6,310 nucleotides of DNA from Actinomycetota bacterium (GCA_005791325.1 SXXA01000144.1:1-6310); one strand, 5' to 3'; shown: positions 1-6,310, counted from the stretch's first letter. Numbers and translations: made by a program. The notes: a model not told the origin generated them from the sequence alone.

Positions 1-1292
1 ATGGCAAAGGATGACTTCAGTTCATCAAGTGGTTCATAAAAGCCGTCTTGAATAAACCCGCCATCACGGGTGTGAGCGGGAGGCGAATCTGGAATGGCCC
101 TCTCAATTAACTGAATAACCTGCTGAATGGGGGATTGTGGATCCGATAAAGAGGTCAATAAGCGTCGATGACGACCTAAAATGCCGTCGGGATTGAGTGC
201 CACCAAGGAGGGTAAGATATCCATACAATGGGTTAGACTGGCTCGTAAAGCCACACAGTCGCGAGGGGTATTTCCAAACGATACCAATCGTGATAGCAGA
301 CGTTCAATATCCAATACATGACGCAGGGTATGTTGAATATCCCGCATCAAACGGGGGGATTGAACCAAGGTATCGACCGCATCTAGACGGGCTTGGATAC
401 GACCCGGATGGGTCAATGGGTTACTTAACATGGCACGCAACTTCCGAGACCCCATGGCAGTTTGGCATCGATTGAGCAAATGAAATAAACTTTGTTCGTG
501 AACACGATTGGGTAAAATATCCAAATGATATAACGTGGCAGGATCCATCATTAATGTGTCGGACAGATGCATCGGGGCAATGCCGGATAAATAAGGTAGG
601 GATGATTTTTGGAACGTAATGGCATATTGCAAGATAGCCCACGCAATGGGGTAGGCTGCTTTAAATGGACCAATACCAAACGAATCGAGACTGGCCACCT
701 TAAAATGAGTGGCCAATCGCTCTTGGGCATGTTCAATGGGTGCCAATGTGATGGTAACATCCAACGATAGCCGATCGGTGGTCGGGCCAATACATTCAGC
801 AGGTCGGGTGCGTTGTAACCAACCGTCTAAATCAGCATCCGATACAATCCCTACCTGAAATGACCCAGTTGATAATTCCAGTAGGGCAACCCCCCAATTC
901 GATTTAATGGGCATCAGACCAGCCAAATAAACCGATTCATCCGCCGGTAAGGTTCCCCCAACGTTCATACCGGGGGTTACCACCCGCACAATATCACGTT
1001 TGGTTAAACCCTTGGTTAAGGATGGGTCCTCAACTTGTTCGCAAATGGCCACTTTATAGCCTTGTTGAATCAGTTTTTGAACGTAAGGGTCTAAGGCGTG
1101 ATAGGGAACCCCGCACATGGGGACCCGATTTTCATCTTTTCCACGACCCGTTAACGTAATATCCAAGGCTTTTGATACGATTTCGGCATCTTGTAAAAAG
1201 AGCTCATAAAAGTCACCCAATCTAAAAAATAACAGGGCATCCGGAACCTCGGATTTAAGCTGTTGATACTGACGCAACATGGGGGTATCCAT
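1..1292 (-). CDS. mutS: DNA mismatch repair protein MutS, N-terminal part (cut by window edge)
   Basis: MutS recognises mispaired and looped bases and recruits MutL to start mismatch repair. The frame is open from the ATG at 1292 to the left edge, giving 430 residues, about half the usual 850-900. The N-terminus (TPMLRQYQQLK) is typical of MutS1. The mismatch-binding domain has GDFYELF at residues 26-32; F28 and E30 match the Phe-x-Glu pair that wedges into and contacts the mispair. The conserved stretch EQVEDPSLTKGLTKRD ends this domain. The connector follows (about 115-240), then the core with GSRKLRAMLSNPL and the start of the clamp (RDGGFIQDGF). The Walker ATPase half lies outside the window. 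The presence of the mismatch domain excludes MutS2, which is often linked to pheST in Firmicutes. The ATG shares one base with the pheT stop (TAATG) and has only a weak GAG upstream, so translation probably depends on reinitiation after pheT. No frameshift or stop was seen. Confidence 0.96.
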   Translation of the reverse strand, partial: MDTPMLRQYQQLKSEVPDALLFFRLGDFYELFLQDAEIVSKALDITLTGRGKDENRVPMCGVPYHALDPYVQKLIQQGYKVAICEQVEDPSLTKGLTKRDIVRVVTPGMNVGGTLPADESVYLAGLMPIKSNWGVALLELSTGSFQVGIVSDADLDGWLQRTRPAECIGPTTDRLSLDVTITLAPIEHAQERLATHFKVASLDSFGIGPFKAAYPIAWAILQYAITFQKSSLPYLSGIAPMHLSDTLMMDPATLYHLDILPNRVHEQSLFHLLNRCQTAMGSRKLRAMLSNPLTHPGRIQARLDAVDTLVQSPRLMRDIQHTLRHVLDIERLLSRLVSFGNTPRDCVALRASLTHCMDILPSLVALNPDGILGRHRRLLTSLSDPQSPIQQVIQLIERAIPDSPPAHTRDGGFIQDGFYEPLDELKSSFA

Positions 1293-3670
1293 TATGCGTC
1301 TCGAATGACAATCGGCAACGTACGCTTGAGGGAGTCACACAAACCCTGATGAACCAACGATACCTCATCATCGGACAAGGTTCGATCTTTGGATTGATAG
1401 GTAAAGGACATGGCATAACTCACCTGATGGATGGGCATCGAACCACCGGAAAATCGATCAAACAGTTCAAAATGTACCACTTCTTGAGGTAAGTGATCCC
1501 GAATGACCCGATCGATATCCGAATAGGGTAAGTCAACCGGTGCCAAAAATGATACATCCCGTCGCATATCAGGGTAACGAGATGGCGCCACGGCTTGTTT
1601 GATGCCCGAAACGGGGATGCGAGAAAGGGCCGTTAATGACACCCCAATATACGCAACAGGGCATCGTATGCCCATGGTATCCACAATATCAGGGTGAACA
1701 AATCCCACATTACCTACAACAGATGACCCCAGCCGAATATCAGCACTACGGGTGGGATGGTACATGGGGTATGTTACCACATCCCATTCTAATAAGCTGG
1801 CATCAATGCCAATGGCCGTTAACCATTCAATGGATAACCCTTTTAAGCGGTCAAAAGTCCATTCTGAGGGGGTTGAAGGGGTGTGGGTTTGACGTAACAT
1901 GGGGCCTGTTAACATGACCCCTAAGACCGTGTTTTCACGAATGGATCCACCGGGGGTTTCAAAAAAAACCTTTCCAATTTCGTAAATGGAGACGGCATCC
2001 TGCTGACGCGAATGTTGGTGATGAACCACCCGCATTAACGAGGGCATCAGGTATCGTCGCAGCACCGATTGGTCTTGTGATAAGGGGTTTTTGAGTTGTA
2101 CCCCATCGGATGGAGGGGGAATTCGATACAACAAAAATTCATCGGGGGATACCATTGGAAACGTGTGGGTTTCGGTTAAGCCTTGGTATTGCCAAAATAT
2201 GGTAGATTGTTGAACCATGGTTTGTAATGGGGTTGGTGCCGTTTGTGCTACCATGGGGAGGGTGGTATCCGTAGGAAGATGATCATATCCCACCATACGA
2301 GCCACTTCTTCCGCCAAACAGGCATTGTATTGAATGTCATGAATTCGCCACGATGGGATGCGAATGCTGGTGTCATGAATCACAAAACCCAGACGAGATA
2401 ATACCCCTTCCATACTGCTGACGCTCAAGGAGGTTCCCAATAATTGATTGATCCGCTCTGGTTCAAAAGGAATGCCCCGATTGGGAGGAAAATCGGGGGC
2501 TTTCCAATGAAGTGATTGATCCCCAATTTGAACGTTGAGATGTTGTGACAATAGATGTAAGGCTCGGTGTTGCCATTTGACGACCATGGCGGGGTCAATT
2601 CCACGCTCAAATCGTACCCCACTATCCGTTCGCAAACCCAGTGAGCGGGATGTTCGTCGGATGGTAACAGGGTCAAAATAGGCCGCCTCGATCCACATAT
2701 CCGTATCATTGGGCCCAATGGCACCCACTGCGGTTCCCATAATACCCGCTAACGCCCCCAATTGGTCGCCTTGCCACACGCCCAATGCATCGGTGGGAAT
2801 GATGCGACTGGTGCCATCCAATAATAAGACAGGCGGAATGGAACCCACTTGACCCAGTCGAAATGAGCCAGACTGGTGGGGATGGACATGAAAGGGTTGC
2901 CCGCCTTCTAGCATCACATAGTGTAATACATCCACAATGGGGTGGATTAACCGTATATCCAAACAAGCCAAGCGACGTTGCATAACCATCGGAAGCACCC
3001 CTCCGTGAAATCGAATGGGAACCAACGATAATTCGGAACATCCATCGGGGATGGACGTTAAATTTGCAGATAGGGGAAGCGATTCAGAGGTAAATGAATG
3101 GGGTAGGGAAGGGAGCGGTAGATCCATCATAACTGAAATTTCCCGCGCCATGCCCCACATGCTCATACAATCTCCCCGATTGGGCAAAATGGAGACATCT
3201 AAGATGGTATCTGATAATACAGCTGCTTGAATCCAATCGATTCCCAATGGCGTAGAAGGATCTAAAATCCAAATGCCATCCTCGACAGGTGGTAACCCCA
3301 ATTCCGATCGAGAGCATAACATGCCATGGCTGGGAACCCCTCTCAAAGGTCGACTTTCAATGGTTAATCCACTGGCCAATACCGAACCGGGAATGCTAAT
3401 TGGAACCACATCTCCCACTGAAATGTTGGTGGCACCAGTAACAATGGTGTGGTGTTTAGATCCATCAAACACGGTGGTGATTTGCAGGCGATCGGCATTG
3501 GGATGGGGCTCAATTCGATCAATACGAGCCGTGGTAATGCCTCGCAATGCCTCGCCAAATGAATGAATGGAATCAACCTCAAAACCGGCTTGGGTTAACC
3601 GATCAGCCAATTCTTGGGGGGTGATGGAGAGGGGAAGCCATTCTGTCAGCCAAGACCATACTAATTTCAT
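1292..3670 (-). CDS. pheT: Phenylalanine--tRNA ligase beta subunit
   Basis: This is the beta subunit of the (alpha-beta)2 cytosolic phenylalanyl-tRNA synthetase, carrying the editing and tRNA-binding modules. It has 792 residues, the normal size for bacterial PheT. An OB-fold tRNA-binding domain lies at about 40-150. The B3/B4 editing domain (about 205-360) keeps residues aligning with E. coli R244, H265 and E334 (here R240, H261, E328). B5 lies at about 398-467, a catalytic-like core at 480-690, and the FDX-ACB anticodon-binding domain at 696-790. The ATG at 3670 was chosen because it gives the canonical MKLVWSWLTEWL start, overlaps the pheS stop as ATGA, and sits 6 nt after GGAGG. An in-frame start 14 codons upstream lies inside pheS and is not needed. 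Oddities: the B5 motif normally reading DLxEE reads CLAEE (C451), and the usual VTNY of the editing domain reads VLHY. The gene is intact. Confidence 0.97.
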   Translation of the reverse strand: MKLVWSWLTEWLPLSITPQELADRLTQAGFEVDSIHSFGEALRGITTARIDRIEPHPNADRLQITTVFDGSKHHTIVTGATNISVGDVVPISIPGSVLASGLTIESRPLRGVPSHGMLCSRSELGLPPVEDGIWILDPSTPLGIDWIQAAVLSDTILDVSILPNRGDCMSMWGMAREISVMMDLPLPSLPHSFTSESLPLSANLTSIPDGCSELSLVPIRFHGGVLPMVMQRRLACLDIRLIHPIVDVLHYVMLEGGQPFHVHPHQSGSFRLGQVGSIPPVLLLDGTSRIIPTDALGVWQGDQLGALAGIMGTAVGAIGPNDTDMWIEAAYFDPVTIRRTSRSLGLRTDSGVRFERGIDPAMVVKWQHRALHLLSQHLNVQIGDQSLHWKAPDFPPNRGIPFEPERINQLLGTSLSVSSMEGVLSRLGFVIHDTSIRIPSWRIHDIQYNACLAEEVARMVGYDHLPTDTTLPMVAQTAPTPLQTMVQQSTIFWQYQGLTETHTFPMVSPDEFLLYRIPPPSDGVQLKNPLSQDQSVLRRYLMPSLMRVVHHQHSRQQDAVSIYEIGKVFFETPGGSIRENTVLGVMLTGPMLRQTHTPSTPSEWTFDRLKGLSIEWLTAIGIDASLLEWDVVTYPMYHPTRSADIRLGSSVVGNVGFVHPDIVDTMGIRCPVAYIGVSLTALSRIPVSGIKQAVAPSRYPDMRRDVSFLAPVDLPYSDIDRVIRDHLPQEVVHFELFDRFSGGSMPIHQVSYAMSFTYQSKDRTLSDDEVSLVHQGLCDSLKRTLPIVIRDA

Positions 3671-4686
3671 CGCAATCCTCCCAAGAACCGTTGGTCGTTT
3701 TCGTACAACCATCGAATATCAGAAATACCATATTTCAGCATGGCCAATCGTTCTACCCCCATCCCAAAGGCAAATCCGCTAACGGTATTCGGATCGTATC
3801 CCACCGATTCAAACACATGGCGATGAACCATCCCAGCGCCTAAAATTTCGAGCCAACCGGTTTGTTTGCAAGAGGCACAACCTTTACCCATACACTGTCC
3901 ACACATGACATCCACCTCAGTGGATGGCTCTGTGAATGGGAAATAACTGGGGCGAAACCGAACCAAGCGATCGTCACCAAAAAAAGCAGTTAAAAACCCT
4001 TCTAACGTACCTTTTAATTGGGCAAAGGTTACATGGGAATCAACCACCAATCCCTCAATTTGATGAAACATGGGCGAGTGAGTAATATCGGTGTCACAGC
4101 GGTACACACAACCAGGAACAATCATTTTGATGGGGGGAGCTTGGCTGGTCATGGTTCGGATTTGAACAGGGGATGTATGGGTACGCAATAATTCACCGTG
4201 GTTCAGATAAAATGTATCATGCATATCCCTAGATGGGTGATGTGGCGGAATGTTTAAGGCTTCAAAATTATAATAATCGGTTTCAATATCCGGACCTTCG
4301 GATATCCCAAACCCCAATCTAGAAAAATAAGCAGTGACGGTTTGAATCACTTGGGTAATGGGGTGAAGGGTTCCCAAAGAACGGTGGGAACCCGGTAATG
4401 TGACGTCCACTTTTTCTTGTTCCAATTGGGCATCACGGGCAATGCGTTGTAATGTTTTTTTGCGGCTATCAATATGTTGGGTTAATTGATCTTTAAATGC
4501 ATTGGCCCATTGACCTACCAATGGTTTTTCGGTGACGGATAATGAGGACACTTCTTTTAAAATATCAGTGAGCAAGCCTTTTTTGCCCAAGTATTTAACA
4601 CGAATGGCATCCAAACTAATCAGAGAGTCGGCCTGCTCAATTTCTTGTAGGGCAGTATGCTGAAGGGTTTCAATTTCATGACGCAT
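3667..4686 (-). CDS. pheS: Phenylalanine--tRNA ligase alpha subunit
   Basis: This is the catalytic alpha subunit of phenylalanyl-tRNA synthetase: it activates Phe with ATP and, with PheT, charges tRNA-Phe. It has 339 residues, the usual bacterial length. The N-terminal region (about 1-90) is the helical tRNA-binding arm. Class II motif 2 is visible as HTSPVQ (170-175) and VYRCDTDITHSPMFHQIEGL, and motif 3 as GFAFGMGVERLAML (304-317). The Phe-pocket signature FPF (249-251) and the specificity-setting alanine (A306, equivalent to E. coli A294) are present. Four cysteines (262, 265, 270, 273) form a CxxC-CxxC knuckle of the kind common in Firmicute PheS. I chose the ATG at 4686, with AAGGG 8 nt upstream; a TTG two codons earlier is less likely. 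The start overlaps the dehydrogenase stop by 11 nt and the stop overlaps pheT by 4 nt. GMVHRHVF replaces the usual GMVHPNVL. Confidence 0.97.
   Translation of the reverse strand: MRHEIETLQHTALQEIEQADSLISLDAIRVKYLGKKGLLTDILKEVSSLSVTEKPLVGQWANAFKDQLTQHIDSRKKTLQRIARDAQLEQEKVDVTLPGSHRSLGTLHPITQVIQTVTAYFSRLGFGISEGPDIETDYYNFEALNIPPHHPSRDMHDTFYLNHGELLRTHTSPVQIRTMTSQAPPIKMIVPGCVYRCDTDITHSPMFHQIEGLVVDSHVTFAQLKGTLEGFLTAFFGDDRLVRFRPSYFPFTEPSTEVDVMCGQCMGKGCASCKQTGWLEILGAGMVHRHVFESVGYDPNTVSGFAFGMGVERLAMLKYGISDIRWLYENDQRFLGGLR
3676..3682 (-). promoter_or_regulatory. Ribosome binding site of pheT
   Basis: GGGAGGA on the minus strand, with GGAGG exactly 6 nt before the ATG at 3670, lies within the 3' end of pheS. 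It is the strongest ribosome site in the window and fixes the pheT start at the ATGA junction. Confidence 0.8.
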
Positions 4687-5890
4687 GGGCAATACCCTTG
4701 CTGTAATGGGTGTCTAGATCGGGGTGAATGGCCCACTCTAAAATGTAATCCGCAAATTGAGAGGCTGTTACACCATCAGATCGACCAGTGATGATCCATT
4801 TTTTTTCAATCTGGGTACATAGCGTGAGGGCTTGTTCAATCTGATTTGCCTGATCAATTAACCCAATATGTCGAAGCAACATGGCCCCTGCTTTAATCAT
4901 GGATGAGGGGTCAGCATAATCACCCCGACCCTCTGATACCATTCTAGGGGCTGACCCATGAATGGCTTCAAACATGGCCCATCGGTTACCAATATTGGCA
5001 CTACCGGCTGTTCCTACGCCACCCTGAAGCTGGGCGGCTTCATCGGTCAAAATATCACCGTATAAGTTTGGCATCACCAATACGCTAAAATCAGATTGTC
5101 TGGCTGGATCAATCAGTTTTGCTGCCATGATATCCACATACCATTCATCCGATTGAATCCCATCAGCTTTGTACTCTTCGGCTATTTCGCGGGCCACTCT
5201 CGAGAACCGACCGTCCGTGGTTTTGATGACGTTGGACTTGGTAACCACCGACACCCGTTTTTTACCCGTTTGCTTGGCAAATTCAAAGGCGGCACGAATA
5301 ATACGCTCGCACCCAAGTTGGGTTGTGATTTTAAAATCCAAACTGATGTCATGGTTGACCTCAATTCCTTGAGAACCCAACACATATTCCCCTTCCGTAT
5401 TTTCTCTGAAAAAAGTCCAGTCGATACCCAATTGGGGAATTTGCACCGGACGTACATTCGCGAATAAATCCAATTCTCGTCTCATGGCCACATTGGCACT
5501 TTCAATATTGGCTACCCCCATTCCCACTTGTGGGGTGGTGGTAGGGCCTTTTAGAATGACATGACATGACTTTAAATCAGCTAAAACAGTTGGTGGAATG
5601 GCAACCCCCAATGACAAACGGTTTTCAATGGTTAGGCCATGAATGGGTTTAAACTGGATGTGTCGATGGGAAGGGGGGGGCAGTTGGTCTAATACGGTTT
5701 GCATCACCCGTTGGGCCTCTGTGGCAATGACAGGGCCGATGCCATCCCCTGGGCAAACCCCTATTGTGATATTAGACAAATTTGCCATTGGTGTGTTTGG
5801 TGGGGATAATTTCATTTGATTCACCCGTTCAATCTGGCGGTTGAGTAACTGTTGAATTTGAGACATCGTCGTATCAAGGGGGGTAGACAT
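4676..5890 (-). CDS. icd: Isocitrate/isopropylmalate dehydrogenase family protein, probably isocitrate dehydrogenase
   Basis: This is a beta-decarboxylating dehydrogenase of 404 residues. Family marks in order: PGDGIGP (47-53); SANVAMRRELDLFANVRPV (131-149); FRENTEGEY (161-169); K218; D253; GDILTDEAAQ (278-287); GTAGSANIG (293-301); HGSAP (311-315). S131, N133, R137, R147 and R162 align with E. coli isocitrate dehydrogenase S113, N115, R119, R129 and R153. Y169 and K218 match the catalytic Tyr/Lys, and D253, D279 and D283 the metal ligands. The Ser-x-Asn pair favours isocitrate over isopropylmalate. At the cofactor position E. coli NADP enzyme has Lys-Tyr and NAD/isopropylmalate enzymes commonly have Asp-Ile; here it is R316-M317, so cofactor choice is open. 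The start at 5890 has AGGAG 5 nt upstream, giving about 40 residues before the Rossmann-type strand, longer than usual. Later ATGs (5866, 5815, 5788) lack a good ribosome site. It is the first gene of the operon. The symbol icd is provisional; homoisocitrate or isopropylmalate activity is not excluded. Confidence 0.9.
   Translation of the reverse strand: MSTPLDTTMSQIQQLLNRQIERVNQMKLSPPNTPMANLSNITIGVCPGDGIGPVIATEAQRVMQTVLDQLPPPSHRHIQFKPIHGLTIENRLSLGVAIPPTVLADLKSCHVILKGPTTTPQVGMGVANIESANVAMRRELDLFANVRPVQIPQLGIDWTFFRENTEGEYVLGSQGIEVNHDISLDFKITTQLGCERIIRAAFEFAKQTGKKRVSVVTKSNVIKTTDGRFSRVAREIAEEYKADGIQSDEWYVDIMAAKLIDPARQSDFSVLVMPNLYGDILTDEAAQLQGGVGTAGSANIGNRWAMFEAIHGSAPRMVSEGRGDYADPSSMIKAGAMLLRHIGLIDQANQIEQALTLCTQIEKKWIITGRSDGVTASQFADYILEWAIHPDLDTHYSKGIAHAS
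4695..4699 (-). promoter_or_regulatory. Ribosome binding site of pheS
   Basis: AAGGG on the minus strand lies 8 nt before the ATG at 4686, inside the last codons of the dehydrogenase gene. It is moderate in strength and favours the ATG over the TTG at 4692, which would be only 2 nt away. Confidence 0.5.
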
Positions 5891-5895
5891 GGGGA

Positions 5896-5901
5896 CTCCT
5901 A
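5896..5901 (-). promoter_or_regulatory. Ribosome binding site of the dehydrogenase gene
   Basis: TAGGAG on the minus strand lies 5 nt before the ATG at 5890. It decides the start, because the three in-frame ATGs further inside have no comparable site. It therefore supports the extended N-terminus. Confidence 0.75.
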
Positions 5902-5934
5902 TATAAAATTAATCGGGCATTCTTACATCCCCAC

Positions 5935-5964
5935 ATTATAATAATATAGTGAGCATAAAATCCA
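5935..5964 (-). promoter_or_regulatory. Candidate sigma-A-type promoter of the operon
   Basis: On the minus strand a perfect -10 hexamer TATAAT (5940-5935) follows a weak -35 TGGATT (5964-5959, three of six consensus bases) with an 18-nt spacer. The surrounding DNA is AT-rich. Transcription would start near 5928, leaving a leader of about 40 nt before the ATG at 5890, which contains the ribosome site and no obvious riboswitch. The -10 match is good, but the weak -35 and AT-richness make a chance match possible. Confidence 0.5.
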
Positions 5965-6085
5965 TATTAAAAGAGAAATTGGGAAGGGGTTTATGGTTGG
6001 GATGATGCGGCTCTCACCATTCCCCATTAACAGGGTGAATAAATTCAATGGGATTTTTAGATGATTATTTTCGATAAATAAGTAT

Positions 6086-6106
6086 CGGCGAAGTGGAAGT
6101 TCGCTG
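6086..6106. repeat. Short hairpin-forming inverted repeat
   Basis: CGGCGAA (6086-6092) pairs with TTCGCTG (6100-6106) around a 7-nt loop, with one G-T wobble on the plus strand. No T-run follows on either strand, so it is not a standard terminator. It could be an RNA fold or protein site, or chance. Confidence 0.4.
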
Positions 6107-6116
6107 AACCGCATGC

Positions 6117-6159
6117 GTCAACCATTCAAATGACGATGATGTTATGTTGGATGGTTGAC
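6117..6159. repeat. 13-bp inverted repeat, possible operator or stem-loop
   Basis: GTCAACCATTCAA (6117-6129) faces TTGGATGGTTGAC (6147-6159) across a 17-nt gap. Twelve of thirteen positions pair as Watson-Crick and one is a T-G wobble; the outer nine are a perfect inverted repeat. On the plus strand a run of six T (6171-6176) begins 11 nt after the stem, too far for a classic terminator. The right arm contains most of a TTGACC box that could serve as a -35, so binding by a dimeric regulator would block a divergent promoter. This role is inferred from layout only. Confidence 0.5.
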
Positions 6160-6183
6160 CTAATGTATCGTTTTTTCTGTATT
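6155..6183 (+). promoter_or_regulatory. Possible divergent plus-strand promoter
   Basis: TTGACC (6155-6160, five of six consensus) and TGTATT (6178-6183, four of six) are separated by 17 nt. The start of transcription would be near 6190, about 40 nt before the ATG at 6232. The -35 box overlaps the right arm of the 13-bp inverted repeat. It has no independent support. Confidence 0.3.
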
Positions 6184-6231
6184 TCAAACAGTCTTGTCAC
6201 AATAAGGCAATACGCCGTATGATAAACCAAC

Positions 6232-6310
6232 ATGTCAATTCATTCATTTCCTCCAGTCCCACCGCTTAATCCGGATAACATGGGCGACAAAAGTCGTTCA
6301 GATGCGGTTC
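6232..6310 (+). CDS. Possible start of a divergent gene of unknown function (partial)
   Basis: A frame opens at the ATG at 6232 and runs to the window edge, giving 26 codons that begin MSIHSFPPVPPLNPDNMGDK. The residues are proline-rich and then polar, with no signal peptide or motif I recognise. In-frame stops lie just upstream, so this is the earliest ATG, but there is no Shine-Dalgarno sequence within 15 nt. A candidate promoter lies at the right distance. A competing minus-strand tail in another register (stop at 6242-6240) overlaps it, and the sequence alone cannot decide between them. Confidence 0.3.
   Translation, partial: MSIHSFPPVPPLNPDNMGDKSRSDAV

Larger units (their letters stand above)
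5891..6231. other. AT-rich intergenic region with inverted repeats, no convincing gene
   Basis: This stretch of about 340 bases separates the minus-strand operon from a possible divergent gene. I see the operon promoter and ribosome site, a 7-bp hairpin, a 13-bp inverted repeat, a short ATACG-C-CGTAT palindrome at 6210-6220 and a possible plus-strand promoter. The only open frame of any size (63 codons, 6114-5923, minus) has no ribosome site, resembles nothing I recognise and would run through the promoter. No tRNA, CRISPR repeat or insertion sequence was recognised. Confidence 0.6.

Noticed and set aside
3671..3712. Upstream in-frame extension of pheT by 14 codons
   Set aside because: It lies within pheS, adds residues not found in PheT, and the ATG at 3670 has the perfect GGAGG spacing and ATGA overlap.
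6023..6057. CCCATT / AATGGG stem followed by ATTTTT as a plus-strand terminator
   Set aside because: Six base pairs around an 18-nt loop and a short T-run are too weak, and no plus-strand gene ends here.
5923..6114. 63-codon minus-strand frame with a hydrophobic C-terminus
   Set aside because: No ribosome site, no recognisable family, AT-rich composition and overlap with the operon promoter suggest a chance frame.
6250..6268. Minus-strand GCGGTGGGACTGG resembles part of the T-box motif, attractive near pheST
   Set aside because: It matches only part of the consensus, lacks the following terminator hairpin with U-run, and is about 360 nt from the first gene with no specifier stem seen.
6240..6310. 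Minus-strand tail ending in a TGA at 6242-6240, possibly the end of an upstream gene (ASERLLSPMLSGLSGGTGGN)
   Set aside because: Only 22 codons are visible, nothing is recognised, and it competes with the plus-strand frame; not supportable without flanking sequence.
6106..6310. 9-bp inverted match GAACCGCAT (6106-6114) with ATGCGGTTC (6302-6310), like ends of a small mobile element
   Set aside because: A 9-bp match is close to chance in a region this size, it stops at the window edge, and no target duplication or transposase is visible.

Overview
The window looks bacterial. It carries a tightly packed block of four genes, all on the minus strand. In transcription order these are an isocitrate/isopropylmalate-type dehydrogenase (5890-4676), pheS (4686-3667), pheT (3670-1292) and the first half of mutS (1292 down to the left edge). 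Three features point tentatively to the Bacillota or a neighbouring deep lineage: strong purine-rich Shine-Dalgarno sites, moderate base composition, and a four-cysteine insert in PheS that resembles Firmicute PheS. I cannot name a genus.

Region by region: positions 1-1292 hold the N-terminal 430 codons of MutS (mismatch-binding, connector and start of core/clamp domains), cut by the window edge. Positions 1292-4686 hold both subunits of phenylalanyl-tRNA synthetase. Positions 4676-5890 hold a beta-decarboxylating dehydrogenase whose substrate-site residues resemble isocitrate dehydrogenase. Positions 5891-6231 form an AT-rich intergenic stretch with a probable promoter for the operon and two inverted repeats. 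Positions 6232-6310 may be the start of a divergent plus-strand gene, with weak support.

All three junctions in the block overlap: 11 nt for dehydrogenase/pheS, 4 nt (ATGA) for pheS/pheT and 1 nt (TAATG) for pheT/mutS. This implies one polycistronic mRNA with translational coupling. PheS and PheT form the (alpha-beta)2 enzyme that charges tRNA-Phe. The dehydrogenase (central carbon metabolism or amino-acid precursors) and MutS (mismatch repair) have no direct biochemical link to it, so the grouping more likely reflects shared housekeeping expression. No terminator is visible inside the block, and transcription evidently continues past position 1.

I found no clear novel system. The points most worth a second look are the unusual gene grouping, an Asp-to-Cys change in the B5 metal-site motif of PheT, the non-canonical cofactor-site residues and long N-terminus of the dehydrogenase, and a 13-bp inverted repeat upstream that overlaps a possible divergent promoter.
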